From contig CM032228.1 of the NCBI GenBank assembly GCA_019009955.1, forward strand, positions 226,612,501 through 226,676,500: 64,000 nucleotides of DNA, given 5' to 3'. Shown piece after piece: positions 36,419 through 49,059 of the stretch (the first letter of the stretch is position 1; each line of letters starts with the position of its first letter). Below the pieces are notes generated by a model. It saw nothing but the letters and a program-made list of their open reading frames with translations, was not told the DNA's origin and did not search any database. Origin of the DNA: Riptortus pedestris (taxonomy: Eukaryota; Arthropoda; Insecta; Hemiptera; Alydidae). The translations under genes and the position numbers were made by a program.

Positions 36419-36895
36419 CTGTTAACGCTCTAGCGGTTGCAATTTTCGTTTGATCGTTACCAAACTCGATATTTAAACGTTTTATGAAAAAATAAAGATC
36501 AAGTTCGTTAATGGCTGAAATCGGACCAGTGGGAGGGGGGGTTTAGAGGGGAGGATTTTCGAAAATTCGAAATATCTCCGTTACTATACGTCGGATCGAA
36601 AAATTGTTTAGAAACAACCTTTTTATTATATAGAAGCAATCTTATTGCAAATTAAGTTTACTATAAATAATGTTATATGCATTTATTCTGTATCTTGAAT
36701 ATTAACGGATATATTTGCATTTTTCTGTTTTCAGCTTCTGAGATGAGTTCGGCTAACTTCGGGTCTAGTCGTGAGTTTCCGTCAAGAGCTAGTTCGGGCC
36801 CTTCCCGTAACTGTTTGACTCTCTATTCTGAAATTTCTCTATTATAAAACTTCACGTGGGAAATCTGCTTAGTTTACGCAGCCCCTGCGTGACGG
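36231..36895 (+). mobile_element. Non-autonomous TIR DNA element (MITE-like), reference copy 1
   Basis: It starts AGCAGATTTCCC and has the inverse GGGAAATCTGCT at 36858-36869. Beyond the right inverted repeat lies a conserved hairpin ACGCAGCCCCTGCGT (36876-36890). Internal landmarks shared with other copies are CAAATGTCCATCGATCCTAC, ACCAAACTCGATATTTAAAC and TCGAAATATCTCCGTTACTA. It carries an (AT)n microsatellite and no transposase frame. Confidence 0.75.
36353..36414. repeat. (AT)n microsatellite inside TIR element copy 1
   Basis: About 30 uninterrupted AT units. Confidence 0.95.
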
Positions 36896-36901
36896 ACTTT
36901 T

Positions 36902-37445
36902 AGCAGATTTCCCTTAAGGGAAATCAGCTATTTTTTTTATAGTCACATCGGATATATACGCAGTTGAACTAAATCACATCCAGTGAACACCCGCCTAAGG
37001 CGCTATGTAAAGGCAGTCATTATTATTCACGGAGGTCTGACATCACTTTTAGTTCGATCGTTACCAAACTCGATATCTAAAACTGTCAAGTAAAAGTAAA
37101 GATCAAATTTGCTAATGTTCGAAAACAAAGGAGGAGTAACGGGAGTTTCGGGAAGGAGGAAAATGTAAATGCGTAAGTTATTTACTATGGGTATTAAAAA
37201 ATAAACATTGATGTTACTTGTTTTCTGGAATTTGATTTGCAAAGGAATATTTGTATTTTCATGTTAATTCATTCAATCCCACTTATGTGATTTCACTTTG
37301 AGCTACAATATTATATCACTAAACGTCGCATCTACCTGTTATTTCAAGTTTTATTTATTTAATTTTTTTTCAAATGGAGAAATATAGAATACTATGTGAA
37401 ATCGAGTTAGGTTTAGTTTATGCAGATGTCACGAACGAACTTCTT
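36902..37445 (+). mobile_element. TIR DNA element, copy 2, abutting copy 1
   Basis: It begins with AGCAGATTTCCC and the 20-bp perfect palindrome GATTTCCCTTAAGGGAAATC (36906-36925). It shares GATCGTTACCAAACTCGATA with copy 1, but its interior differs and its right end is degraded. Confidence 0.6.
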
Positions 37446-37449
37446 GTTC

Positions 37450-40400
37450 CTTGTTTACGTTTTCTACCACTGTGTCCATTCTATACTGAATGTGATTGTC
37501 TCATCGTCAAAGTATAATATATTCATTGAACAGTTTGCGCCTTGGATGCCATAAAATTTTCATACGACAGAAAAAAAAACAGGATGCGCCAGAAAGAATA
37601 GCAAATGAAAATCACATAAAGCCGCCAGTATATATGTATAATACTATTGGCAATAGTGACCGGTGGATGCCGTCATTACTGGTTAGTCCTAGAGTACACT
37701 TGGCAAGACAAGTCCATGCGATATCCAAGCATGTCAAATGTTGTAGTGAGGAGTTACTTAGTAATCTCCAGTTTTTTATTTATTGGTTGGATATTGGATA
37801 ATTTACCTTTAGTTCGTTATAGTTCATGCGTGCCGGTAAACTGGAGATTTCTAAACAACCAGTCAGCATAACAGTCGACAGGTTCGAATATGGTGCCCTC
37901 GCATCGAAAGCGCTTCCAAGCAAGATCGTCTTTCTCCGAGACTATTTACAATAGGTAAGAAAATCGTATAATATAGTGGTTTAACACTACTATAGTAGAG
38001 ATCTGTAGAGCTCTACAGTAGAATGCTTCTGGCTTCTTAACCTTAATCCTTACGGTTTAACGTTAACTCAGAAGTGCTCTTTTCAGGTCATTATTGGATG
38101 AGGATTATACTGGAATAACTTTGCCCTTTCATCGGTATTAAGACTTAGCAGGCTTTCAGCCTCATTTGCAGGCGATGTTTTTTTTAAAAAAAAGACCCAT
38201 ACTCAACTTTTAAGTGTAACGTAAGCCTCTAGAAGAAACTTTATTAAGAGCTAGTAAGAAAAAAAGGCTTCCTGTTTGAAAGGAACTTTCTCCCCTGCTT
38301 CCTACACAAAGTAGCTGAGTGATTATTACTTTTTTATGGGCACTTAGCGATCGGACTTATAGTGGCTCAGATCAATGGTCTTTTCAAGAGATTGCAAAAC
38401 GGGTATTCATTTCTGCTAGCTACTCAGCTCGTTCAAGAGTAGCCCTGAAAGAAGATTGACATTAAAAAAAAAATCCGTTACGCAGGGGCTGCGTCAACTA
38501 AGCTAGCTTATTTTCCTCATGATGGACTGACACAAAGTTGAGACCTCACCTTCTGTTCTTTAATCCTCTTTCAGTTAGAACCAAGCCAGCTGGATACGAG
38601 CTATTATGTGATAGTATAAATTAAAGGGACAAATAAGACACACTTGAGAGAACTGGAGAATTTCTGTTTACAGAAATACCAGAACTAGACCAAGAAATCT
38701 TTTCTTTTTCATATTCCTATATGACTAAATGACTATGCGCTATAAGGTTTGAATGTAATGTCCAGTTTCCTTGGAAATTCGAAATATAAAATCTCCAATT
38801 TGCTCAGTCCCCATATGACCGCTCCTTGGTGACTCAACATCGAGAAGCATTCTTGAGCTCCTTGGGTAAAGGTAGTAAGGGATAATTAGACTTTAACTTT
38901 ACTCAATTTTAAATACATATGACGTTAGCCGTGGTATAAAGTTTTTAATATTAAATTAAAATTTACATTTTTTAGGGTTCCCCCCCCCCGACAAAAAAAA
39001 AACTAGTATTAAAATAAAAATAAAATAGAATTTTCCATAGGCTGAAAGTGAAATAAAATAAATTCTTTATTTGTATTTAAGAAAACAAATAATCCTTGAA
39101 TCTGAAATTGTAACATATTATAGCATCGGTATTTAATTGCTCTTGTCTCTCTTATTTGAATTCTTAAATTTTGATTCTCTCTGTACCTTTCCCATTCTTG
39201 AGCAAGTTAAACAACTCCAGTAGGAAGGAACTTCAGCTTGCCTTGAGACAATCTAAACTTCTCTTTTGAGTACCTAAGCTGTTTGCAGTGTCTGCAGTTG
39301 ACTTAAGAAGAACAATAAAGATTAAATAAATGGGTACAAGTAAAACGGTTCACGTACAACGCTAAACCCAACCTTTCCAAACAATCCTCAGAACCAACTA
39401 AGCTACGTAAGCCAACAAAGTTGGATGATGTCTTCTGCATTTCATTTACAGCAAGCAGATCGCTTCCATTCTATTCGCAACTACATCAACTACATTCCAA
39501 AGAGAATGGATTTAAAAAAATAAATAAAATATCTAATGACAGTCTAAGTTCAAGTAATTCAAAGTATAAAATAAAGAGAATAAGATTGAAAAGTTGATGC
39601 TTATAAAGCATATTAAACGCAAATGAAATATATATTTCTGCCGTAGAAGAAATTTACATGCTCAAACAAGTGAATCCTTTCGTCGGAGGCATTCTCTACA
39701 CTCTTCCAGATGCCTTTATTGTTTTATAGTCCTGTGCAGAAGACAACGAGTAACTACTGTATTGCCTTATGACCCTATTCCTTTTCCTCTTCGTTTTTAA
39801 GGAATTCAAAGCAGGGGATCAACCATTGATAAGAAAATTTCAAAAGATTTCTAAATGAGCCACAAAAATCCAAAATTTCCAACGTTTGATAGAAGTGATG
39901 AAATATCTCTGACGAAATTTAGCGATTACATCAATTCAACCGAGAAGGGGAAAGATCCAATTTAATAACTATAAACTGAATATTTCCGCCCAGGGTCAAT
40001 ATTTTCAAGGGATTTGAAAATAAATGTATGTATTTATATTAAATATTAAAAAAAAAATATACTAGGATAAGTTAAATATTCTTGGTTTTCGATAACAAAG
40101 TTACCAATATTATATCAATTAATTTCTGTACCTACCTATTATTAAATAGCAAACACTGATATTTGTAATAAAATTGTCTCTAATTAATTTAGTTAACAAT
40201 TTTTATGACACTGTAATTATAAAACATGCATTTTTAATTTATTGACATTCTTTGTTGTTAGTCTTAGATTTATTGATTACAAGCTTTATGAACCTTTGAA
40301 ATTTGACTCCTACCTGGTCCTAAATCATTTATCTGTCTTTTTTATGACAAATATATTTGGCAGTTTTATTTAGTACTTGAACCAGTTTGTATAGAATTTA

Positions 40401-40790
40401 TCTTGTATTTAAATACATCCTTCAGGCATGAAATTAATTTAATTTCTAAGTAAAGAAAGAATACTTTTTTTGTTGAGATATAATACATTCTGGCAGTACG
40501 TTGATGAGTTTTTTTTTACTCTATAATGATACGCTTTTCTTGAAATATTTCTGTTTGTGTAAAATAACCCATGTTTTGTATCTTAAACAGTATTTCGTTT
40601 AATACCTTTAAATTTTATAGGCATATCATTAAGACACATTGGATATATATTGTTCCTTTTGCTTTGTTCGTTTATATAATAATATTTTAGTGAGTCTTGT
40701 ATATTTAGGAAATATAAAACGGTAATTTAATTACTTTCGTTATAAGTAATAACCTGGGAGTTGATGTTAAAAGATAAAGTTGGTTAGTGA
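37450..40790. other. Non-coding AT-rich stretch
   Basis: Overlapping plus frames at 37496-37871 are not supported. One fragment of the TIR element's end lies at 38477. Confidence 0.5.
38477..38530 (-). mobile_element. TIR DNA element, terminal hairpin fragment
   Basis: The plus strand shows CGTTACGCAGGGGCTGCGTC then AACTAAGC, the inverted terminal hairpin and right end, beside an A run. Confidence 0.4.
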
Positions 40791-40799
40791 GTAACATCC

Positions 40800-41115
40800 T
40801 CTTGTGCTCAACGGTCACGTAGAGCGATTAAAACTTGATTCTAGCCGCAGTGACAGCTACCGAAATAGGCCTCGGGACATTAATTACCGGATTTAGACGA
40901 GTAATTGTAGAGATTCCAGGAGGCGGAATCACAGTTGACGAGGCATCGTCCTCACATGTTGCAGCGTGTTATTAACGGTCAAGGGGATTAACGCGTCTAG
41001 TTCCCATGTCCTCGTCACGTTTGGGGCTGCGTTAAACAGACGGCCCTTCATAAAGCCCTCTCTCATTTGATGATGTTTAGCGCGGCCTGTATAAACCTCT
41101 TCAGATGAACGTTTA
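40800..41115. promoter_or_regulatory. Conserved-looking non-coding block with homeodomain and Hth-like sites
   Basis: This block is GC-richer than its flanks, with no sustained open frame on either strand. It contains TGACAGCTACCG (40851-40862), which shares CAGCTACCG with dyad element 2. Next come a TTAATTA homeodomain core near 40880, GGATTA, and ATAAA-type sites near 41090. Together with elements 1 and 2 it forms a series at 40.85, 42.34 and 43.33 kb, which suggests an enhancer cluster. Confidence 0.3.
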
Positions 41116-41156
41116 ATTGTTGACTTAATTACATGTTCTCGGGACGAAGAGAAAAA

Positions 41157-41520
41157 GTCTGTTACGCTAGTGCTTCGTAAACTAAGCAGTTTTCCACTCG
41201 CTGGATGACATATTGTTATCTCATCTCACCATTAATTCTCTTTTTCGAAGTAAAACTCCAAAGTGTAAAAGTGTGTGGGGGGGGGGGGTAGGGGCTTACT
41301 GCAGGCTGACAACTATGAAGCACCAACAACTCGCGAAATGAGAAAAAGTGTAGAACAGCAGTTGTAGAGCATCAACAGTTTAACAAGATTCTTCCCTAAC
41401 TACTCATAATAACGGAAATATTTTGCATTTTCGAATTCTCTCCTCTATTTCTGGTTTGATTTCAGCCATTAATGAATGGTTGAGTATGGTATAGATCAAA
41501 TTAAGATTTTGGAGCCTACA
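41157..41520 (-). mobile_element. TIR DNA element, minus-orientation right-end copy
   Basis: The minus strand ends ACTGCTTAGTTTACGAAGCA then CTAGCGTAACAGAC, a mutated form of the terminal hairpin. The interior includes CGTTATTATGAG and poly-C, as at 50.2 and 62.9 kb. Confidence 0.45.
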
Positions 41521-41767
41521 TAAAAGTCTCATAATTAAGATTGCTAACGTCATCATAGAACGTATTTGCATGTATCTCACATAATAAAGTTACAAAACAA
41601 TCAAATAAAATGTTCGGGACTTTTAAGTCATTACGAAACTGCTTATTTTATTTAAGTCATCATATAAAAAATCGATTTTGTACTCAGGACCAGTAAAAAC
41701 CTTGAAAAATTGTCTCCAACAATAGTAATGACAAAGAGTTGGTTGATAAGTGACTAAGGAATTTATG

Positions 41768-41960
41768 TTTATTATTTATTAACGTCCAAGTGCACTAGCG
41801 CTAATTGTGACGGGTTTTCTACAGGTTACCACTCTTTTTGGGTTATGGTAGGACTAAGGATTTTATTTAATTAGGTCTTATTTAAATTCAGGCCGAAGTC
41901 GAACTCGTGACTCTAGGTTTACCATGTGAGATTAACGCTAACGCTTGGCTAAGTTGAGTC
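41768..41960 (-). mobile_element. SINE, same family, near full length
   Basis: The reverse complement carries the tail TTAATAAATAATAAAC, GTAGAAAACCCGTCACAATT and the head with GAGTCACGAGTTCGACTTC and ACATGGTAAACC. Confidence 0.7.
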
Positions 41961-42332
41961 CTTTATTTGTATTATTTATATGATTGAATCTTCGCATAAA
42001 TGGCAATATTGTTCATAAAATCTCACAATTTATTTATTAATAAAGCATGCGACTGAAAAGTGTTTACCACAAGATTGAAATATCCAAAGCTCAGAACAAA
42101 AGTTAGGAACGCCAAAAGATGAAAGGTATCGCAGGAATTCCAAGGGCGGAATCAAGAAATTCTCCAAGATCTTGAGAGATTCTAAGAATGAACGCATCCT
42201 TTCAGAAGGAGGACGTAAAAGAGGGAAAATTCTTGGTGTCATTAGGAGCAGAGAGATGGAAAGGAGGAGATAAAAGGACGGCAGGGATGTGGGTCAGGGG
42301 GCATGTGGAAGGTGAAGGGGTAACCTGTGACA

Positions 42333-42358
42333 GTAGCGGTGATTAATGTCACTGCTAC
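42333..42358 (+). promoter_or_regulatory. Dyad element 1: TGACAG plus GGTGATTAAT (Hth/Exd-Hox-like)
   Basis: An imperfect 10-bp inverted repeat (GTAGCGGTGA / TCACTGCTAC, 9 of 10 paired) is centred on TTAATG. It contains TGATTAAT (42340-42347), the composite site bound by Extradenticle/Pbx with anterior Hox proteins. A Meis/Homothorax-type TGACAG (42328-42333) immediately precedes it. It sits in a GC-rich block (42230-42420). A second copy lies at 43322. Confidence 0.4.
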
Positions 42359-43321
42359 AATATCGCTCTTTCCAACCCTCGCCCCAACAGGCGTGACGAG
42401 TTAGTTGTCAATCCCGCTCAACTTTTCTCAGGTATGACCGATGATTACTACACATTCCCTACAGATTTAATAAACGTACTCTTTTATTATTGAAATAAAA
42501 CACAATAATGAGAGAATGAGAGCTCATTTTATTAACAGTAACTCGGTTTGTGACATTTCTTATTTGCGACTCAGTAATGGTAGTAAACATCGATGTATTA
42601 AATGGAATCTCTCTATGACAAGAAGAGATTGTCCTCCTTAGGTTGGGGCGGGGGAAAGGTTATTTTTAATATGTTTTACCCAAGATAAACAATTTTGTAT
42701 CGCATTCATAACTGGAACTGGGTTTTTTCCCCATTCATTCCAAAAATTCTCTGTTTTTGCAATTTTCAATAATCAACTGCTTAGCGTCAAGCAGTACCGA
42801 AAATATACTTGTTGCTTATTTGGTTCTTTATTCATCTTCGCTGGGCTGAATGCGCTTCTAAACCGACTTTCTTCTCTAGAGGTCTCTCGGTTGAAATATG
42901 AACTTTATTTTCGGTAGTCTAACTCTCAGTATAACTTTCTCACCAGAAAGCTGGAGCGGAGTAGAAGTTGATAATTATTGTCGTTCTATACTCTGTAATA
43001 AAATGTTTACTAGGTCACTGCACACAGTCTGGTTTCTCAGTTAATACCAATTTACTCAGGAATAGCAACACAAACTGCGTTACAATCACGAGTTATACAG
43101 CATTAGCACTACCTCTCAGCGTCAGCAGAAACTAAATCCATGAAAAGAAGCAATTATTAATTGGTCCGGATACTTTGATGATTTGCTTTATTTTCCACGA
43201 CGTTTTTCATTAACAAGTCTCAGTTAAATGTGAGAGCTTCTTAAAGGAGAGGAATAGGCTGAGATAGTGTGATTTGGAAAGGACGAGGTGAGGGGAGACA
43301 AGGACAGGTTAGGGATGACAC

Positions 43322-43342
43322 GGTGATTAATATCACAGCTAC
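43322..43342 (+). promoter_or_regulatory. Dyad element 2: diverged copy of element 1
   Basis: This matches element 1 at 19 of 21 positions over GGTGATTAATRTCAC and the following WGCTAC, and again contains TGATTAAT (43324-43331), with TGACAC six bases upstream. The GC-rich surroundings (43255-43400) also share GAGCGA and pyrimidine-rich flanks with element 1. The order is conserved but the spacing has drifted, as in related enhancers. Confidence 0.4.
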
Positions 43343-43941
43343 CGGGAGTCGCTCTCTCGTTCTCACCAGTCGCCACCTATTCATCATATAGCTAGCTGCT
43401 TACTGGTGTTGCAGGTTCCACTCTCATCAAGTTCACAGGGATGAAGGCACGATTTCTCTCATCTAGTACTGACATGGATATCTTCTGAACTGGTTTTAGA
43501 GCAATGAAATGAAATAAAAAACGAAATGGCTTTTTATGGAATTGAATATTATTCCAGCAAGTCTATCCATAACTGTTGTGTTTAAATGGTAAGTTCACTG
43601 CAGCTGAAATTGGAGAAACGAAGCTAAGGAACCACTATTGTAATCTTGAGAAGTACTGCATTCGTTTTATCTGTAATCGCCTCTGTTAACTAGACTCTAC
43701 AAAACATTTGTCAGTGTTTCAATTGCATTAGCGTTGAACTGCACATGAATATTTTCTATTTTTGCCAATTAAATCCTTTTCCGTTTAAATGCCACAACTA
43801 TCAAAGGAGGAAAACAGTATATAGCTATTTTTCACTAAATCTGCTACTAGTCCGATAACAGTGAAATATTACAACACTTCAGATTCTTCATCTAGTAATA
43901 GCTAAAAAGAAATTGATTTGAATCGAAGTTAAGCCTATTTT

Positions 43942-44612
43942 AGAAGATTTACCTTAAGGGAAATCAGCTATTGATGTCGTCATGACGAGATTTTGGAAAA
44001 ATGTCTCTAAATGTCCATGATTCCTACATAGGAGATAACGAAAATGAGGTCCGTTCAAAATTATATATATAGGGGGATTTTCGAAAATTCGAAATATCTC
44101 CGTTACTAAACGTCAGATCGAAAAATTGTTTAGAAACAAACTTTTTGTAAGTTAAATGTACTATAAATATTGTTATGCACATTTATTCATTTTGCACTTT
44201 CAGTTTTAGCCTTCAGAAAACCCCCACTTCTACTCATGTGACATAAACAATGCTGTATTAACTACTTTATTCAATGTTTAAATACCAAATATTGATATTC
44301 TGATTCATTATAAATTACAGTACTAGATGCAGTAAATAGTTTTAAATAAAATTAATATTTTATATTGATATATTTCAGCAATTATTTTTATTTTCGGTGA
44401 AGTATATTTCTATATATTTGTTCAACTCTCGGCGGTCGGCAAACCTGCTTGTTTACAATTCAAACGCTTTCCGTAGGGATCTTATTAAAATTGACTGAAA
44501 GATTACTCAGTGACATTGTATTTATTCACGGGGGTGATAAGTGACATCAGTATGCAGATTTATCTATTGCAAAACTTCACGAGGGAAATCTGCTCAGTTT
44601 ACGCAGCCCTTT
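43942..44612 (+). mobile_element. TIR DNA element, copy 3
   Basis: The left end CCTTAAGGGAAATCAGCTAT and right end GAGGGAAATCTGCTCAGTTT, with ACGCAGCCC, match copy 1. The interior shares CGAAATATCTCCGTTACTAA. A shorter (AT) tract is present. Confidence 0.7.
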
Positions 44613-44624
44613 TTTTGGTCGTGG

Positions 44625-44890
44625 GAGGAAACTGTAAGGGAAGAGAGGAAGCGGGAGGCATGACCAGAGACACGGTCTGCTGAACGCGGAGTCACCTGTC
44701 GTCCGGTCGGTCACACTGCTGGCCGCTCACCGCCAATTCATATCTATTAACATTCAGGGAGCTTTCCTTATCTAACATTAGGCCCGCTCTATTATACCTC
44801 AGGAAGCAGATGTTCTTGGAAGTAAACAAGAAATCTGGCCAACGGCAGCTGCAGGCTTTTTTTGCTTCGGCTCCTAGGGTGTTGTTGTTT
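44625..44890. promoter_or_regulatory. GC-rich conserved-looking block
   Basis: CpG-rich DNA directly follows the end of a DNA element copy. It contains GTCACCTGTCG (E-box), GGCCGCTCACCGCC and CAGCTGCAG. A short ATG frame on the minus strand (MLDKESSLNVNRYELA) meets a GTGAGC in phase 0, but its ATG context is poor. The role is unknown; enhancer or promoter is inference. Confidence 0.2.
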
Positions 44891-44899
44891 CTCCAGTCC

Positions 44900-47800
44900 T
44901 TGCTGATTCGGCAACTACCATGGGGTTTGCACTCCAGCAGTATATTCTAAATATGTGAACTTAATAAGTCAAAGAGTATGTAGAAACTCGTTAGAACTGG
45001 TATTTGAATCCTTACTCGAATTTCTTATCAGTAAACATGTTTGTATCCGGTGATAACAGGGGTCTCTCAAAACTTCAATCATCTGACCACACGTACTGCA
45101 ACACATTCGCTGTGAAAATAACAAGACAACGCTAGCAATGACCTGTCTAACTCGTTTATCTATGGATGGGGTGAGCTCATCCATGCAAAGACACAAATTA
45201 TGAATCTATAGACATTTTTATAGGGACTTTTGACAGGTTAGTCCAAAGGTCTGAAATGAGATGGTACCCACAGTATTGGCTCAGGGGTGATACCATCATA
45301 CTTTTTCATGTGCACTGTTTAATTTTCATTGCAACTATAATTAAAATAGTTTACTTTATTGTGAGTAATGATATTTCATTTTTTAAGTTATAGTGGGCGT
45401 GTCTGTATTGGCTTCTTCTTTTAATTCAATTAAAAAATGTAGCAAATGGATTTTTTTAAGTGTTGTCCTAGACCCATCAATTGTCGGGCGGTCCTTTTAA
45501 TCAGGGTTGAAATTTGGTTGAATTTTATATTTATAGACGGCTTAACTTTTGAAATCCACGGTTTATGATATAATAGTAAAATAAATATAGAGTATATTAA
45601 GAACCCGTCTTCATCCATAAATAGTGGCTGAATTTCTCATATATTCTCTCCATCCTCATAAAGTATGTCATTCACAGTTCTCCCTTGAATGCAACTATGT
45701 CATTGATACTTTATTGGATCCCCAACTTCTCTAACACAAATTAATGTCTGAATGGACGATCAGCTAAACGCGTGAGCTTGGTAGAACGTATTGTGCCGCA
45801 CCTGAACACGTCCACGGATTTGAGAACTGCACTTCCAGAATGAGCATTCAAAGCGAAGAGTCAGCCAAGAGGAGGTTGACCAGTGGAAGAGTTTGGAGGA
45901 ACCTCATTGATAAAATGCGCCCTACAAAGGTCCCGTTATGAATAAACCAGATTGGAACCACCTGCCCTGCCCTTCCACAACGAGTAGTAATTAATGAAAT
46001 ATTAGGAAAAGAGGGCGTCATCTCCATCACACTTAAGGCTGACTTCACGGATTGTCAAGGAGAACGTTAAACTAATGTTACAGAAAACTACTTTTACATT
46101 TTTTAAAGCATTGTTTTCCTTAATACCAAGTCAAACGGATGTCAGAAATTAAGCAGGCGGTTTTCTTTATTTTTTGTTAGAATCTATTACCACTGCCAAG
46201 GCATACAATGAACAAAAATACATATTCATAAATATTTTAAAGCCCCTATATTAAATCTACACGAAACTTTTATTTTATAAATTTTCTTAACAAATCCTAC
46301 TCATTAAACTTCACACAGTCAATTCGGCAATAGATATTGAAATCCAAATACAATTTCAAAAACTTGAATTCTATCTCAATTTATTTGAATTTCTCTTTAT
46401 CAAGGAAAAAAACAACAACGTAAAACCAAGTTCTTGAAATCTAATTGCATTTAATTCTCTTCCTTTATCACATATTGGCTGAATAGTGTTTAGAAAGTGG
46501 ATTTTATTGAGAATTGACAATGCTACGTTTTTATTAATGTTAATGGTCTTTCATGATCTCACAATTAGTTAGGAAATGTCCCAGATACCACCAACAATCA
46601 TGTGATGTTGAGTCAAACATTTTGTAAGTATTTGAAATCTTGGGGGAGGTAACGAAGTTCGCCGAAACTTAGCTAAACTCTATTTTAATTAATTCCTAAA
46701 AACAATGAAATAATTACCTGATAGGATACTACTATGAATAATGTCTAATATATTAATTGCTTAGATCACAGTTCGGCATATATATTTTACTAGTGTAATG
46801 AGTATTTCTTCAAGCATAGTACGAGACAAGAATTTCATATTTTAAGAGGGACCATATAAAAACAAAATAAGAAGAGAAAAAAAAACACACCAACAAAAAA
46901 GGAGACAATGTAGATTGGGGGATAAAAATATTTTTAAAAGTTACCAAAATATGAAGTAACAATAACAAAAAAAAGCAAACAGTGTCCTGGATAGAATGAT
47001 TACAAATTTATTATACATGTTCATATTCTTCACAAAATCTAATTTTGTGCTCTTGTAACTTCTATTAGTTTAGTAATTCATGTTGTCAATAAATTATTAG
47101 CAAAGGCTGCTGGCTTCTCAACTGGAGCAATATGTATGTATGGTTTATTCAAGGGTATACAGTGAAAAAAAATGCAAATGTTGGATAACGTTTTACTAAG
47201 TATGAGTGAACTACGCAGAGTTTTGTTTTAATTAGTTACTCAACTTTTACTAGTACAAAGTTTACTGTTAACCAATTCTCCACTTATCTCGCAGCGGCCT
47301 GTAATCTAGAACAGTTGTAGAGTGTTGGCAAAAGCAGAGTTTGTTAAGCACCAAGTTGGTGCAAATCATCTATGCTTTTCCAGACGGTTTGTCAACTCCA
47401 GAAGACATCTTTAAAGTAATTGACTTTAATTAGAGAGGAAATCTATTTATCCCATAGCGTAAAACGAAGAAACTTCCTCACTAATTAACACATTCTAGAA
47501 ATTAATTGTCGTAGTAAGAAGCGAGTTGGAGGAGTGATGTATGCCGGTGCCCTAGGAGTGTTATCTTAATCAGGCAAGTCTGTTCTCCCTCTGCAACAGT
47601 CAAGTGCTTTTATCAACTCCCTCTCAAGAACACTACCATTTCAGGCCAGATACCAGTCTCTATTAGTTCGCTTTAGTAGCTTAAGAAATAAAAAAAAATT
47701 AAATGCTATTCAGTACTGCCAATTAGCGATAGGGGCATTTTTATTGTAGACATCCGAACCGTACGAGAAACACAAAATAATAATAGCAAGCAACAAAAAA

Positions 47801-48900
47801 CGCTAATGAGTCTTTGAAAAGTGGGATAGATAATATAAAATCAGCAAACCATGGCTCACTTTTTATCAAAAATAGCTCACCTTCAATCCAACAAACGTTT
47901 TAGGAATTACAAGTTCTACTAGGATAATAATTAAAAATATACCACTGGAAACAACAGTTTCCAAACTTGCTAAAACAATTAGAGAGAAAACACAAGAGAT
48001 CTTATAATTCCAAAATCAGAATTTGAAAGACACCTGGCCTCTATACACAGAGAATTGTAGAAGAATCTGCTTAGACAATAGAGTTAGTTTCACAAACTAA
48101 GTGACCAGGTTTTAAAATGGGATTTAAACATAAATATGACGTTTTATCTTTGAGTAATTTCCAAATTACATTTTGCTTTGTTTTTTATTAAAAACAAAAC
48201 CAAAATAATAATTCTTCATTCAGTTTAATCTTTATATGATTCTGAATTTATTACAAAAAAAAAGGTCTTGATAACAAAACTACAGGAGAATCGAAATAAA
48301 AAACCCTCCATTGGTACTTTTTATTAAAATCCTGAGTCATAACCGTGTTTTTATTTGGCAGACGTAATGTGTCGTACGTAATTGAAGCTTCAGCACGAAT
48401 TCAGAAACTTCAGTGTCAAAGGCTAAAGACCCCAATGACCGGCTGAAGTTTAGCAAATACAAAGTCGATATAACAACAATCTGTTTAAAAAAAATAATTG
48501 AGGTAGTTTTTCACAAAGGACATTATAAGGAAGTAATAATCAGCATCAGAATGTTTCAGTTGTTGTCGTAGGCCTTCTTCACAAATTCCTGCCCGCTTGA
48601 TGCAGTGATCAAATCTAAAAAAGTACGAATCAGAGATCCAAGCAATTTCAGCTTTCAAATTTGGTTGTTTCGCATATTTAAGAAGGCTTCTAAAATCATT
48701 TCTAATGTTATTTCTATAGAAAGAAATGAGACATGATGAAGAGGCGTTGAATGTTAAATTGAGTACAAAAATAATATTTTTTTTTTAAACCCCGATTGGT
48801 CAATAATGTCCCTTATTAATACGAACTATGTCTATATGAAAATATCGTCAATATAAACACTATGATGTCGGTTTTGCCATTAGGAAAAGAAAATATGAGG
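44900..48900. other. Non-coding stretch with an unassigned GC-richer patch at 45.78-46.05 kb
   Basis: The patch holds a 66-codon minus frame that resembles an eroded repeat ORF but matches no family I recognise. The rest is plain AT-rich DNA. Confidence 0.4.
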
Positions 48901-48925
48901 GAAAACTCATAAAAAAATCACTCAC

Positions 48926-49006
48926 CAGGATAGTAGAGCCGCGGCGACATAGTCCGCCGAAAGAACATTCAAAAGACTGTGCGCACTTGGAGTTAGCGGG
49001 TAGCAT
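48926..49006 (-). CDS. Candidate alternative first exon (27 codons, phase-0 donor)
   Basis: On the minus strand an open frame ends at a strong donor, ATCCTG/GTGAGTGA. The only in-frame Met is at 49006 and gives MLPANSKCAQSFECSFGGLC followed by RRGSTIL. The other two frames are closed by stops near the start of the block. The frame stays open upstream to about 49060, where a CAG could act as an acceptor, so an internal exon is also possible. Three cysteines in residues 8-20 could be lipidation sites, and RRGS recurs here as in the exon at 21.4 kb. The 300 bases upstream are unusually GC-rich, as expected for a promoter and 5' leader. The donor phase (0) equals that of the 21.4-kb exon, so both could join one downstream exon. 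The Kozak context is weak (C at -3). The product is not recognised. Confidence 0.35.
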
Positions 49007-49059
49007 AGGGTGTGGGGTGCTAGTGGGGACTGAAGGACCGGCTACCCCCACCACTGTAG

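Noticed and set aside
44600..44790. Minus-strand start exon MLDKESSLNVNRYELA with GTGAGC donor
   Set aside because: Phase fits, but the ATG context is poor and a competing GTGACT donor gives another phase; too weak to call a CDS.
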